In this document: positions 43,663 to 57,700 of the stretch, piece after piece
Layout of the letters: the number at the start of each line of letters is the position of its first letter
Position numbering within the stretch: position 1 is the stretch's first letter
Source of the DNA: Pseudofabraea citricarpa
Lineage: Eukaryota > Ascomycota > Leotiomycetes > Helotiales > Dermateaceae
NCBI GenBank assembly: GCA_029641185.1
Contig: JAPWGK010000020.1
Location: 434,001 to 498,000, forward strand
Direction: 5' to 3'
DNA: 64,000 bases
The notes under the pieces: generated by a model
Databases searched by the model: none
Seen by the model: only the letters and a program-made list of their open reading frames with translations
Told to the model about the DNA's origin: nothing
Position numbers and translations under genes: made by a program

Positions 43663-46628
43663 CTAAGTATCCCACCAGTGCTCTTTCCTGATGCTCCCTC
43701 TCCCGCTCTCCCCTTTCGTATCCTGATCCTCGCCCAGGCTCGCACCTGTATACCCCCAGCGTCGCCGCTGCTCCAGCACCCACCACTTGCCGATCTTCTC
43801 GGCGTCGAAGAGCCACCTCACGGCATCGCTGCCATAGACGGCCCTCACACGGGCGGCCAGCTCGACAGTCGTGTACTGCTCTTCGGGGTACAGCTCATGG
43901 GGATCTCTATCCGTCGACGTAAAGCGGTAGACTCCACCGGAGCGACAGACGGGCAGGATGAGTCTGTATGGCACGAAAGCGGACGAGACGGACAGGAACC
44001 CACCACCGGCGTTCAGGACCCCGATATTCCAGTTCTGCCGCTCGTGCTTCCCGGACCCCGTGTGCGTTCTGAAGGGCCGGATTAGACTCTGTCCTTCATA
44101 CTGGTGCGTCAGGTGCGAAGCCGCCTCGCTGTCTTGCTCGTTTAGCGAAGATGTTGTGACGAGCAGGTCCAGGATCGTCGGCACGATCGATAGCGATGTC
44201 GCGTTGATCTGTAGCTGGATGCGCGGCAGGAGAGGATGGTAGAATACCAGCGGGACGCGGAGGTTGCTGATGTGGCCGTTTTCGAAGGTGCTGTGTCTGT
44301 AGGCGTCTTCTTCAAATGCCATACCGCTATTTCCATATTAGCACTTGATCTACTAGAGCAAAAGCCAAAAGAGAATAAAACAGAGGGGGAAAAGAAATGA
44401 AGAAAAGAAAAAAAGAGAAGAAAAAAGAAAAAAAACTTACTGGTCACCAACGACGACGACCAAGCTCTTCTCTAACATCTCTTCTTCCTCTAATATATCC
44501 ATCATCTCCCCTACCCACTCATCTCCATACCGAACCGTGTTCAAATACCGATTCAGCTCATGCTCTCGCTGAAACACACCACTCCTCTTCAAATAATCGA
44601 CCTTGTTGCCCTCCTCCGATGCGGGAAGACTCCACGGATGATGTGTCGAGCTCGTGAAATGCGACAGGAACAATCTCTCTTGCTTCTTCTTTGCATCACG
44701 CAGTATGTCTCTCAGATAGGGCCGGACCTGCCTCTCGGGAAACCCGAAATAGTTCGACTCCTTCTCCGTCGGTGGATAGCGCGGCGATGCAGGATCGAGA
44801 AGCGTGCTCTTGACCACGACGGAGGAGAAGCCCATGTTCTTGTTGAGTTCATCCTGGTGGTCGTACCTATCCGTGATCGATTGGACGAAGACGGATTTCC
44901 ACGGCCGAGAAGTCATGTCGTCGATTCGGCCTGATGATCTCTCCTCTTTCTCCTCTTTCTTCCATGAAAGATGCTTCTTCCGGTTGAATAGATCTAGGAT
45001 GTGTGGAATGCACGGCTGGTAAATATTCCCACTGGCCTCGACGGTAAAATCTACTGGGAGGGCCTGTACTCCACAATGACTCTGGAGCATACTTTTGAAT
45101 GTCGACGTACTTCCCGTCATGGCACCAACCACATTCAGACCTCCGAGCTTCTTGCTTAAACCTCTCCATCCTTTAGGTGCTGGACTCTCATCCATGAAAT
45201 CTTTCTCTTCTCCAAACCCACTCGCCTCGCCCGTGAGCAGTTCCGCAGTCTTCGACATCTTGGCCAATGCCTTATTCACCTCCTGGGTACTTGTATCTGT
45301 AGCATGGTACGTCTTCTCGATGATCTTGTGAAGATGTGAGTCTTTCCTGAGCGGGAAGACGTCTTTCCGCGTGCTCTCCAAGTTCAGAATAACCACATGC
45401 TCGATTGAGAGTTTCCGAGACCGCACAGCCTCGCGGATAGAGTCGAAGACGCCTTGATTTAGGTTCGTGATGCGTAGCGGGTCTGTGGCTGGATCATATC
45501 CAAACACCTTGTTCGGGGTGCCAGTTGACGAGTTCGAATCCGGTTCGTACCAGCGATCAAATCCAGGAACGGCCTCATTGGGTAGCCACGACGGGAGCAC
45601 AGCTGGCTTGTCTCCCTCGAACCCTGACATGTTGAGTCTCGGCATCCAGCCCGGAAACAGCCCATGCGGAGACTCCCAACTCTCGGGAGCGATGAGTTCG
45701 GGCATGGGGAACTGCACGAACGAGGGTGTATAGTCGGCCTGGCACATTTCTTGTGCGCCGGCACCCAAGGCGTCTAACAGCGTGAAGGGGAGAGATGCAG
45801 ACATATGCGCGAAGGGCGATGTGGTTGGCCGGACAAATAATAGTATGAGGACTGTAGTGATAGGGAGTAGAAGCAGCAGGCGGAGGAACCATGTTGGATG
45901 CATGGCATTGCGAGGATCCTTCTGTGGAAGCAATATCGGTTCGAAATCCGTCTCCAAGCTGTCGAGAGAGCTGCGCTGGAATCCCGCACGCGACGTGATT
46001 TCGAGCAGGCTTATCCTAGCATCCAAGGATTCTTCGAGAGTAGCTTCATCACTTTGTCGACTTGAGTGTCGACCCGTTAAAGCGTAGCGCATGTATGAAG
46101 ATATCACTCTTGTTATCTCATACAGTGGCCGACAAACCACACGCGCCGTGACGACGATACAAGCACAAACCATCAATGATTGCACTGTGCCTGATGCGAG
46201 GAGCCTCAAAGCTGCGGGATCAGAGACCATGCTTCTCGCTGTCCCCCATTTGATCTCTCCACCCGTCTCGAGGTAGAAAGCAATCTGGACCGATGAGGAA
46301 GCTAGCATGACAATACTTGAATCTGTCAGAAGAAAAAAAAACATGGCTGTCTACATTTGGAACCTTACCAGAAAACGTCAATAATCAATGCCACAATGAT
46401 AGATCTCCGCCCACAAGGCCGGACGTGTACCAGGACCCAGAAGAATCCCGCGAGCAGAACATCGAGGGCGAAGAAAGTCGGTAGGTACAGGACGAAGAGC
46501 AGCGGTGGTAGTGAAGTAAGGTGATTGTAGAGATGTATCGTTTTCGAGAAGAACAATGCCGTGCAGAGGATAGAAAACTGGAACGGGCTTCTCCAAAGCC
46601 GGGAGACGGTATGAAATAAGAGACTCAT
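43663..46628 (-). CDS. Membrane-anchored sulfatase/phosphotransferase-superfamily protein
   Basis: Three exons (46369-46628, 44441-46315, 43663-44326) give 932 residues. Seen: four to five N-terminal membrane helices (FQFSILCTALFFSKTI, LLFVLYLPTFFALDVLLAGFF, LMVCACIVVTARVV, FLRLLLLLPITTVLILLFV), then a large domain with the alkaline-phosphatase-superfamily metal and nucleophile sites: VVILNLESTRKDVFPL, where Ser or Thr replaces the usual sulfatase Cys, the late block VVVVGDHGMAFEED, whose His codon is split by the last intron, and STFENGHISNLRVPL. Known: related bacterial LtaS and phosphoethanolamine transferases use a Thr at this site. So it is probably a transferase or hydrolase acting outside the membrane, not a classical arylsulfatase. 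The substrate is unknown. Confidence 0.85.
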
Positions 46629-48049
46629 AGCATATGCGATAGCCTAAGAGAGAAACGAAAAGAAAAGGTGAATGCAAGCAAAAAAAAATAAGAATTCAGA
46701 GGAAGAATGGGCTCCGTATTCCAAGAAGTTGAAGCTTCGTCAAGATTTGCTTGTGCTTGGAAGGTGCCGAGGACATGTCCTGATATAGCCACTCACCTTC
46801 TTTCCTTCCTCGTTTTCTCTCGCATTGCTATGAGTTATGAGCCTCCGAGACTATAGCATACGGCCAGCATAGTGCACGCATAAGGGGCTTTGCTCTGCTC
46901 TGACCTGTCTATCCACTCATAGCTGGCTCGCTAAACAAACTGTGGCCCGTAACGGAATTGACCCGACCTCGCACTTTACACTTGCACTTGTAGGCAACCA
47001 CTTCAGAGCCTACCTATATGCGATGCAGCCAATAACGCAGCATCAATGAGAAAATCACAATTAAACTCCCTACGCAGGCCTCTCTGCTCTTCGTGGATCT
47101 GTTGCTCGTTGAGGGATTCGATGTGTCCGCGGAAGTGCTTTCTCTCGCTACCTAAGTTGACGATCAAACAGATAGAATCTATCTAAGGTATCTAGGTACC
47201 TAGATTCTGCATCTAGCGGGCGTGAAGCTTCTCACACACGAGCACTATCCCCTACTTAGATGTCTATTCGCAGAATGCCGTAAATACAACCAGCAAAAAC
47301 ATAAACGGCAAAAGCACAGTCCAGTTCCTCCGATCCCACATCCCATCTCAAAAGGGCAAAGTCTAAAGACCGAAAACCCCAAAAAGAAACCAGGCCGCCA
47401 CAGGGCGTCGAAAGCCACAAAAACGAAAACCCTCAATCCCTACCAGCCCCTCCTCTTCCTTCCCAGGCTTCCAGAAGCACAACAGAAGCTAACATGCAAG
47501 TGCCAAATAAGCCTTTCTTTTTCCTGTCGTCCCCAGTCTAGGCACCAGCAGAACATTGAGGCTTAGATGGAATAACAAGCTTTTCTCGCCTGAGACAACG
47601 GCACCAGGGCGCTGGGGAAACCGCGGGCGCCTCGGCTACCGAGTCCAGAAAGATCCATCCTCTAAGCGAGGATGGCCCCTGGGGATTGAGATTCAAATAC
47701 GAGACGGCCCACGAAGTGGTATATAGCACTGCCCAGTTATCTCGAGCCTGATCATGATACCATTGTGTCTTCGTGAAGCTAACAAATTTACTTTAGATGC
47801 ATAGCAATAGAATCTTCGCGCAGTCCATCAAAGATGACTGCCATTGCTACTCGACCTGACTTGTCGGGATTATGATGCAATAATGCTAGGCGTCCTCTCA
47901 GCTCCTTTTACACATATCTTATTAGCTATCCAACGGCCAAATGGCAAAGGGTATTAGTCCTCAACTCCTTTACATGTAAACACCATTTCCCTTCCCTTTC
48001 CCACTAATAATGAATCCTCATCGTGTGCACGTACATAATTTACAACACT
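46629..48049. other. Intergenic, two minus-strand genes
   Basis: About 1.4 kb between the sulfatase-like start and the HIR3 stop. It holds the former's promoter. The frame at 47222-47566 is Lys/Pro/Gln-rich without a domain. No RNA gene is seen. Confidence 0.55.
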
Positions 48050-51000
48050 TCATCCCTCCATGTTCGTATCCGAGTCTTTTCTTGGTGAAGCACTATCCTC
48101 CTCCTCCTCTTCTTGTTCAACTTCCTCTTCCTCTTCCTCTCCTTCCTCCTCTTCTTCCTCGTCATCCCCATCCTCTTCCCCGCCACTGCTATCTGCACCG
48201 GTATTTGTCTCCCTTGAAACCAGATTTGGAAATATACTGGCCTCGTCGGCGTCGTCCATGTCAGGTACGTCGCTTAAATCACTCTCATCATCAGCACTAT
48301 CATGTACACTTCCCGGTGCAGAGCTGTCATCTTTGGCTTCCGACTCTTTAAGGTCGGAGTAAGCAGGCCGCGGCGGCGTAGACGCAGGTGGAAGAGGAGC
48401 AGCATTAGGTTCAAGTACCACAGCAGGCTGCGATACTGAGGGACGCGACGAAGCAGATACAGGAGGCCTCGGGACTTCAGCAACTTTTGCGATGGCAGCC
48501 TCAGCCTTTTTGATGACTTCCGTTCGTCGGATGCCCACTCGACGAGGATGAGGTGCTGGCTCTGAATTTGGTCCGAGAAACATGGGTGCCGCTAGCCCTG
48601 GAGAGATTCCTGGCACAGGGGGCCCTTCCATATTCATGACGAGATTGTTGAGACTCATTGGCCCTTGCGATCGAAAGGCAGCCTCTCCGTCAACCTGAGG
48701 AATGGCGCTGGCATGTTGAACAGGTTCCGGTCCTGGCAATCCCCCCGCAACTTCAGAGTAAAGAACTGCATAAGCATCATGAATAGCATCGTCAATGCTA
48801 ACGCCTTTCATGAGATTCTGGTTTAACTTCTTGAGTTCGACAGCCTCGCGTAAAGCATCTAGAGCTGGATGCTTTAGTTCTGGATTGGTCATCCAGACTG
48901 CAAGACGCTGCGAGAATGTCTCAAATTCCTCGCGGGAAACACCCTTGAAGATCTCCTTCTCTTCCATATTCGGTGGTATAGTGCCAGATTTTCGAATAAG
49001 CTTTAGATAGGCCATACAACACTCTTGCCAGACGATACTGAATTGGTAATAGTCTCCTGCTCGTTTGCGTACGCGTTTTGCAAGACCCTCCAGGCCTACT
49101 TTGTCATTGAGAACATACAACAGCTTGATTATGAAGCGCACATATCTTTCCATGTACACATGATGGCGACCGGGACGCTCTGCCTCTGGCTTCCAAACCT
49201 GCACATGCATGGTTTTGGTTAGAATTGACTCTCGGAATTCATGCCGAGCTGCTGTAGCTTGGATGTAGTCGGGTGTTTCAGGGTCGTACAGAATATTTAC
49301 AACCCGAGAGATCATTCGATGGTGCCAATGAGACTTGTCTGCGTTGCGAATATGCCTGAAGCATTCTAATATGTATGCTTCCCATTCATCATGATCCTTG
49401 ACTTTAATCTCTTCACCTTTGCGTATTGCAAAGGGCTGTCGCTGCAGGAGATCAGCACCAGCCTGTGGTTCCATGTCTTTCATGATGACTAGCTTATGCA
49501 CTGTTGACATCAATTTGTAGTGAGGTTCGAGAGTTAACTCTGAGCGACTGTCTTTCTGTTTGGGTGCAGTCTCGACAGCACGAATAAAAGACTGCAGAGG
49601 ATCCCACATATCCGGCCTGCTCGCTCGATCTTTGTCATCGATGGGTGCTTTGCAATATAATTTCCACAAACACTTGCCAAGCATGTAATGGTTCCTGAAC
49701 GAGATAAGATTAGTATATGAGAGCAAAGTGAATTGAAAAGTACTCACATCCAATATTTCGGTTTGTCAGCTAGAGCCTTTCTGAAAAGATTGGCCGCGTA
49801 TTTCCAGACCTTGTATTTTCCCATTTCGTCATGTGCAGGTCGTCGGTACATACCCATCTCCCCACTCATGTGTCTTTCATACTCGTCAACCCAAAACGCC
49901 CGATTTTCAAAAGGTTCACGAGATGAAGCATATATCCGCATGCCAAAGTCATGGTACATTTCTGAAAGTTTTGCGGCGGTCTCAAAACTATCATCAGCTG
50001 TGCGAACGGCAGTTGAAAGTGCCATGATATAGCAATGAATAGCACTTCGCTGCAGTGTCAGAAGTTGTCGAGAATGATTATTGATCTTGTCTGCCGTCCA
50101 TAAAACCTCTTCCTCAAGTTCTAGGTCGAAGCACTGCGCAAGTCTGTACCATGTTTCCCATTGATCAGCTGTGAATTGCAGCTGGAGTCTCATAAAAGTA
50201 GCACCGACACGGAGATCGTCTTGCTGTGTTCCCGGTGCTAGTCGCTTCTGCTGCCGGAATTTCGTCAAATGAATCATACCAAGCAAGAAATACCAGCCTT
50301 GATCCGCCAGAGAAGTATCCACTTTGACAATGGGCAACGAGTCAACTTGCACCTGGCCTTTCAATGCTTTATACATATCCATCGGGCGGATGGAGGTTTT
50401 GAGATATTCGGTATAGTTACGTAGATTGTGTTGCATCTGCGGTGTCGACTTAGTTGGCCCAATGGCTGTCTGCATCTTCTCGATTGTTGGCTTGAGCTCG
50501 TGTTTGATGAGATCCTTCAATGGCATCTGATTTGCTAAGTGAATGACCCTTTCTGCAATATTAAGCGCTGTTCGTCGATCTAGGCTCTCAGGGGGGCAGC
50601 CATGATCATCCAAGAGATAGGTGCCAACACCAAGACGCAGACCGTAGAGATCGAACAGAACTTGGCCAAGATAGTCTTCCCATCTGTCAACATGCTTCAT
50701 GCGAATCATTTCAACCTTCATCATCTTCAAAAAGATTTTGTTCGAATTTTTGCAGAACTTCCGCAGACCAAATGCATAATGCACTACAGCCAGATAATCG
50801 GCCAGCTCATGATCCATATCTGGGAATAGCTCTTGATTTTGGACTATCCCCTCCTTTATTAATGTATACTGCAGTGCCCATGTCCTTACTTGCATCTCAC
50901 GGAGTTTGGTCATGAAGGTGGAAAAGTTGCCACGTTCACCGTATGCGGGTTTGTTCGGAAGCTGCGTCACACCGAGCTTTATCTCATCATCAAAGAAAGC

Positions 51001-54000
51001 CGCAGAATGAAGAATCCTGCTCAGTTGTGCAAGTGATGCACATGTCGACTTGATATGGCGTTCGTCGATAATCTCAAAACACTTATCGGCATCGTTAAGT
51101 GCCATAGAAAGGGACTTTACTAAAAGTTCGTCAAGAGCCTTGAGCCACATCAAGAGTTTATGTTGCCGATCATTATCAGCACTGTTGACGTGCTCTTCAG
51201 TGCGGAGGTGTGAAACGATTATTTCGAGGCTCTTTAGGTGACATGAAAACACTTTGGTATTGTAATCGATACCGATATATGCTTCGCGTAGCCGCTGCCA
51301 AAGAAAAAGACGAAGTGAGGTGCTGCCTTTCAAAAACTTCCACATATCACGAAGCGATGCAGAAGTATTATCTGTCTCGATCTCGATAGTTGTGTCATTC
51401 TCGATCTCGGATACAGTTTTCTGCATGGCAGAATCTGGATCAAGAACTGGCTCCAAGGTCTCAATGATGGCGAGTGGGTCCGAGTTGTCAGTCCGAAAGA
51501 GGTTGAAAAAGAAGTCCATCGTGGTCAGTCTGTTAACTTCACGTTCTGCAGCAACGTCTGATATTTCAGGCATCACAGCGTTGTTTTGGAGTTCTATAAC
51601 TGGACTTCCTGATTCTTGTAGGAGTGCTTTGAGATCAGACCAGCAAAGAACTTTGTGTTCTCGAGATACCCCCTCCGCCATGGTTGCGTAAAATACGGAT
51701 GCCCATAGGTATCGCAATGAAGTCTCCTCTTTAGGTTCTCTTTCTCGTGATCTGATAACATCGGCGGAGAAGTCCGCCCACCGATCGAGACGATCCTTAC
51801 TAATAAGCCTGGTGTCATAACTGACAATACTACTTGGATTTGTGATGCGAGAGTATACATCAAGGTGTAATTCGAAAAGTGTCTGAACCATTTCCTCCAG
51901 CCAGAGAGACTCTTCGCTACTTTGATCGGCATCTTGCTTGTCTATCTCCAACTTCAAGCGATTGTATAGGTCGGCGTCCGCCCAACATATCAATTTTACG
52001 ACGTTGACTTTGAGGTCCTCTTGCCAAAGTGTTTGCGCGTAGGATCGCAGGACATGATGAACCCAGCCATAGATAACATCTTGAAGTGGTGAGAATCCGT
52101 CGTTAATTTTCTGGACAAAACCTTCGAAGCCATCTGCGACAGAGAACTGTGGGGGAAGCTGACTGGCAATTTTAATTGGACCCGAATTGGAATGCTCAAG
52201 AAAGGCAGCAATACCAGCGTTGACGGATCCACCTCCCACGGAACCAAGAATATCTGCAGGATTGCTGTTCGTGTATGTTGATGCTTTGGAATCATCCCAA
52301 GTTTTCAAAATATCTCGCAGGTCACGCATCGCAGTGTTCTGAATACGTTCATCGTCACCTGCCGGATCCTGTAAAAATGCTGCTTTTGTTTCTTCGAATG
52401 AGCCCAAGTCATCGATACCCAACTTAGTGAGAATGTTCCCAGCAAATCGATAAAGTTCTGTATCTGCATGAAAGTATGGCTTGCGTTGCTCTGCTAACAA
52501 AGTAGCGGGATCTACTTCCGCTGTATCACGATTCCTAATCCGTTTGCTTCGCTTTTGGGTAGCATTATCATCCTCTGGAGTTTCACGTAGTCCAGCAGCA
52601 GACTGCGATCTTTTTCTATTGGGAAGCACGATTTGTTGAGGCTGGGCATCCGAAGTTGAAGCCGCAGCTGATTCTGATCCTGCGCCGTTTCTCTCGTCTT
52701 GTTCAACAGGAGTAGAGGTTGCGGGGTTAGTTACACCCGTGCTGGATTCACCAGTCGGATCTGGGGTAGCGACATCTTTCATCACTTCGTCGTCGGCATG
52801 CGCTGGAGCAGATACAGGTATAGGAGCAGGTGAAGCAGAAGCTTCAGCCATAACTTGATCATCTGCCTGAACTAGTTCTAGTGAGGTGGGCATTGCTTGT
52901 GCTGATGCCTCAAGTAATGTGAGTTCAGGTGCAGGTGCAATCGTATTGGTTTTGATGATCACCTGGGCACTAGAAAAGCTTCCATTGGCCATGGCGACAT
53001 GGTCAAAAAGAGTAATGCCTAGCTGCAACCAATTTGCTTCGACAGGCTCAACCATGAGAGGTGGTTGTTCAATTTTTATTCGATCTCCTTCAAGGGGAAG
53101 AAGTGCGAGTTGTTTGGTTGGGTCAGGAAAGTATGAGTACGGTTCCATAAACTTGGTCAATGCCGGGGCCATGGATCTCTTGATGAAAGGGCCCATTATA
53201 GGATGAGAAAGGGAAGTTTCGTCAGAGAGTATTTGGAGTTGCTGTTTGAGTTGTTCCCCAGCGAATCCTTCCTCAATGGATGCTGGGTCGACCTCGGCGA
53301 CAGTAGGGTCGTCATCAACCTCAACTGCAGCCTCTAGGCAGTATCGTAATATTCTTCTGCTTCCTAACAGTGCTCCGACTTTGGCAGCTCGTCTCCACAA
53401 CTCTGTGTCTGATTCATCTGCAGCTAACGCACGTGCAAAGTTCTGTAGAGCCACTTTAGCTTGAGGTTCCAGATCCTCTCCGATGATAGCTGCAGAGATA
53501 TTCCCTCCACGTTGATGAAGATCATACTTGAGCCGATCCATGACGAATTGGCCATAGTTCTTGTAGGAAAGGTAGAGAATTTGCGGTAATGTGCTAGGGA
53601 CGCCATCAATGTCAATTATTGTGGGATCAAGTCCCATGGCAAAGGAAGCTTCGGTATATTCAAGAAGTGGATTCGCATCAACGCGTGAAAATTCGGTATC
53701 ACTTTCGGGGTATTTGAATATTTCAGACTTGAAAAGAGCATCGTATGCTTCATAGGCTTGGTGATAGAGACTCGGGCCTTGCGAGTGGAGTTTGAGAGCG
53801 GCTTGAAAGAGCTTGAGCGCTTCCTCAATCTAAAGTATTATTTGGTCAGAGGAGTCTCATAATGCTAGGATTTGAGATTACATACCTGGATTTCTTTCGT
53901 GTTGTCAACCTCATCATCGCTCTGGTCGTCGGGCTCGATGTTCAGAGCAGTAAACTTCGACTAGAATAGTATGTCAAGAACGTTCCAGTAGTGAAGGTTA

Positions 54001-54012
54001 GAGACATACCAT
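48050..54012 (-). CDS. HIR3: Histone transcription regulator 3 (HIR complex subunit)
   Basis: Four exons (54010-54012, 53886-53960, 49748-53829, 48050-49694) close in phase at 1934 residues, the usual giant size for this subunit. Seen: the N terminus M-SKFTALNIEPDDQ with VDNTKEIQIEEALKLFQAAL, tetratricopeptide-like helices (NFARALAADESDTELWRRAA), a long disordered acidic/Pro/Ala insert with a basic KRSKRIRNR, a helical body through WLQLGITLFDHVAMANGSF, and a very acidic C-terminal tail (runs of Glu) before SPRKDSDTNMEG. Known role: scaffold of the HIR histone chaperone that deposits H3-H4 outside replication and represses histone genes. The first coding exon is only the ATG, directly followed by the donor gtatgt. 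Confidence 0.93.
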
Positions 54013-54724
54013 TTTGCGCTTTTTCAACAGGACTGCTCTCTGAGGACTTTAGATCGGATCCAATGGAAGTGCAAAGATGCGCAAATATCCCTCTCCCTCC
54101 TGTGGCCTCCAGGATCAATGCAACCTGCCCACTGCATGCATTTGCTGTAATCCACAAACAAGTCTGGCACAAATGATGATGTGTGCCCTAAATCTGCTGG
54201 AGCCGTCCGCTGCCCCTAATCTCCAAAGGTTCCGCAGGAGGTCGGTCGTGCGAGCGTTACGTCGTTGGCGTTAATTTTCGATCTTGCAGCGTCTATGCTG
54301 GATAATACGAGTTAGTGCGGTTCGCGCCGGGATTAGAATGTGTTATTCGAAAATCCGCTACACAATGACGCAGAGTGATTTGATGGTGTGCGCAGCTGTA
54401 ACTTCCGTAGAGGTGTTGAGGATGTTGGTGTTGTTCTTGTCGCCTTGTCGCGTTCCTGAGACGACAAGGCTGATGATTTTCTGTCTGGAGCTGAGCTTGA
54501 CGGGAGGCTGCAGAAAGTGCTGTTTTATCCATAGTTAGGGTGCGTCTATCTCAAAGATTCCTGGAGAGCGAATACCACGTGATGCCATTCAAAACACTTT
54601 CTGGTTTTATTCAGCACAAAAATAACCAAAAATAATATTACACACACAATTATATCATAAACTACTGCAAGCTGATAACTAGGCCCCGAAGACACGACTT
54701 GAAAAATAACTAATTGTCTGTGAA
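54013..54724. other. Intergenic, HIR3 promoter side
   Basis: About 700 bp between the HIR3 start and the stop of the WSC/PAN gene, both on the minus strand. The short frames at 54284-54538 are opposed on both strands and show no domain. Confidence 0.6.
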
Positions 54725-57700
54725 TCAAGGAATCGATCCTGTTGGACCCCAGATTAAAATGCGGTTGGATCCGCCACAATTTTGAGTAGAATTCCCAGAG
54801 CAAGCCATGTTACATCCAGCCAAATATATATCAGTACTGTTTCTGGGGCTGACAGCAAGCAGGCTCTTTGCTGGTTTGGTATTAGTACCATAACACTGGC
54901 TAGAATATTCTAGCCCGCAATAAGAGAACCCGGATCTTATGCAAGTATCTAAGCATATTTGTTGTGTTACAGTGCTACTGACGGAAGTAAGCATGTTTCC
55001 AAGCGTACGTACTCCTGTAGAATCATCTGTATAGCAGCCAAGTAGTGTCATGTTCACATAACTTGTTACAGCTGATACTGGAGGCGCCCAGTTGGTATCA
55101 TTTGCGACAGTCAAAGCTCCAGAGCCGCCACATATCTGCTGGCTGTTCCCTGCACATGCCATGTTGCACAATTTAGATTCTGTAAGTGGTAATTCGTTAC
55201 CACAGTAGCATTCGTTACTATATTCGGTGCCGGAATACTTGTAGTTGGCACTTTTACATCTAAGCGAGCATTCAGACGGCGTATTTGTGCTTGATGACCC
55301 TGCAATGTATGTGAGTTGTCGATAAGTGCCAACACCGTCTTGATAGCAGCCAACTGCTGAGATTCCTGTAGGTAACAAGGATGCTGCTGAGGTTGTGCTA
55401 CTTATGGAAGCTGAAGATGTTGCTGCGCAGACAGACTCATCGCCTGTAGCAGTTGTGTATGAAGCATCGATAGTACGGCACGACGATATTGAAGTTGGGA
55501 CTGATACCACAAGACTCCCTCCCCATACTCCAGTGTTTTGCCTGTTGTCGCCATAGGAGGATTTCATGTAGCAAGGATTAGAAGCCCCATTCATTGTGCT
55601 GACCCACGAATAGGAGACACAGCCGGCTGTTGTACTGCACATATTTATGCAGCCAGCAAGACTAGTTGCGTAGCCCATTGACAAATCTGCACCAGTGCGG
55701 TCATTATAACATTCAACTATGAAGTTCTTCCCATTGGATGTTCGATATGTATGACCGTTTGAAGCAGGACACGCAACGACTGTGGATGTTGGCACAGAAG
55801 AAGTTGATGTAGATGTTTGTGCCTTTGTAGTAGACAATGTGGTAGCAGAATTCGATACCGTGCTATTGGAAGATGGATTCGGTGAAGATGTAGCTGCGAC
55901 AGAACTAGCAACCAATTTTCCACCCCATACTCCACCACTACTTCTATCACCGCCAACAGTAGAATGCAGGTAACATGGGTTTGTGACGCCATTCGCAGTA
56001 CTCACCCAAGAATAAGCGACACAACCAAGAGTGCTATCACAGAGGTTCACACATTGTGTTAAACTTGATACATAACCCATGCTCAGGTCAGTGCCTGTAT
56101 GGTCGTTATAGCATTCCACCATAAACGATCTACCGCTTGAGGCCGAGAAGAAAGTGCCGTTAGATGATGGGCATGAAATTGGTAATGAAGATGGTGTACC
56201 GTTTGGAGTAGTAGAAGAAACACCCGACAAAGTTGTGGAACTTGCGCCGCTAGAACGAGTTGTGGTGCTTGATATGGCTTTAGGCACAATTTTCCCACCC
56301 CAAATTCCAGCATTGCTTTGGTCAATCCCGATTGAAGATTTTAAATAGCAAGGGTTTGTTGGGCCGTTTTGCGTGCTGACCCAGGAATAGGCAACACAGC
56401 CAGCCGTAATATCGCAAAAGTTGATGCAGCCAGCCAAAGAAGTGGCGTAAAACATAGTTAAATCCAGACCAGTATTATCGTTATAACAATCTACTATGAA
56501 TGATCTTCCAGAAGATGCTTGATACTGCATTCCATGAAATTCTGGGCACGCGATATTGGTTGATGTAGAGGCGGCTGATGTCGAGGTCTTTGTACTTTGA
56601 GCGGTTGTTGATATTATCGTCATGTTCGAAGCAGCCGTTGTTGTGGAGGTTTTAGCGGTCGAAGAGGTCAGAGCCAGAGCCAGAGCCTTCCCACCCCAAA
56701 CCCCAGAGGACACGGTATCGGCTCCTATAATGGACTTGAGATAACAAGGATTGTTCTGGCCGTTCATATTGCTGACCCAAGAGTAAGAAAGACAACCCAC
56801 AGTTGCATCACAAGTCTGAATACAGCCAATAAGCGACGAGGTGTACTCCATTCCCATGTCACCACCAGCGTGATCATTGTAGCATTGTACAAGATAGCTA
56901 GTACCACTGGCTGCCTGATATGTTTGACCATCTGAGTCTGGACAAGCCAACTCGCTCGGACTGGATGTTGAAGTGGCTGTTGCTCCAGAGCTCGTAGAAG
57001 TAGATGAACCAGCTGCTGGGCTTGTTGAATTCAGCATGTACATCGATAATCGATTACTGCCACCGCATAATTGAGCTGTATTTCCACTGCAAGTATATGA
57101 ACACCCGTTTTCTGTAGTGTTGGTACCTCCAGATCCTAAAGTACTGCCGCAATAGCATTCTCCGGCTATTTCGCATCAGCAAAATTCCACAAACAAGAAA
57201 GTATTAGGGATAACCTACAGTACTCTGTACCGAAGTACGTGTATCCTTGACAAAAGGTAGCGCAGCTTTCTAGTGTAAGACTAGTACTAGTCGTAGATAA
57301 AGATCCAAGTGTTCGACCAGGATTCATGTCAATGTAACACCCGAGGTATTTGTACTGTCCGACAACTGCTGGGGCAGTAGCTGGAATTAATTTTGTAGGG
57401 GTCCCTTTTGAGTACACCGAAAGGCGAAAGTTATCTCCGCAGATCTGGGTCGAATTGCCTGTGGTACATGTTAGCATTTGACACTGGAAGTAATATTTGA
57501 CTTTTGAACCCTACCTGGACATGCCATTGTGCAACCTGCATCTGCTGTCATGCTAGACGATGCTGCCAAGGCGTTACCACAAAAGCATTGGACACCCCAC
57601 TCCAGCCCTGCTATGGTGTATCCTGCATCGTTACAAGTTGAAGTGCATGAGTCAATAGTATTGCCACTATTACTGTATGCTTGATATGGCAGTGTAGTAC

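Noticed and set aside
44437..44450. Loss of the GDHG histidine (apparent GDQ stop) in the sulfatase-like gene
   Set aside because: Splicing at 44440/44327 rebuilds the His codon and gives GDHG, so the site is intact.
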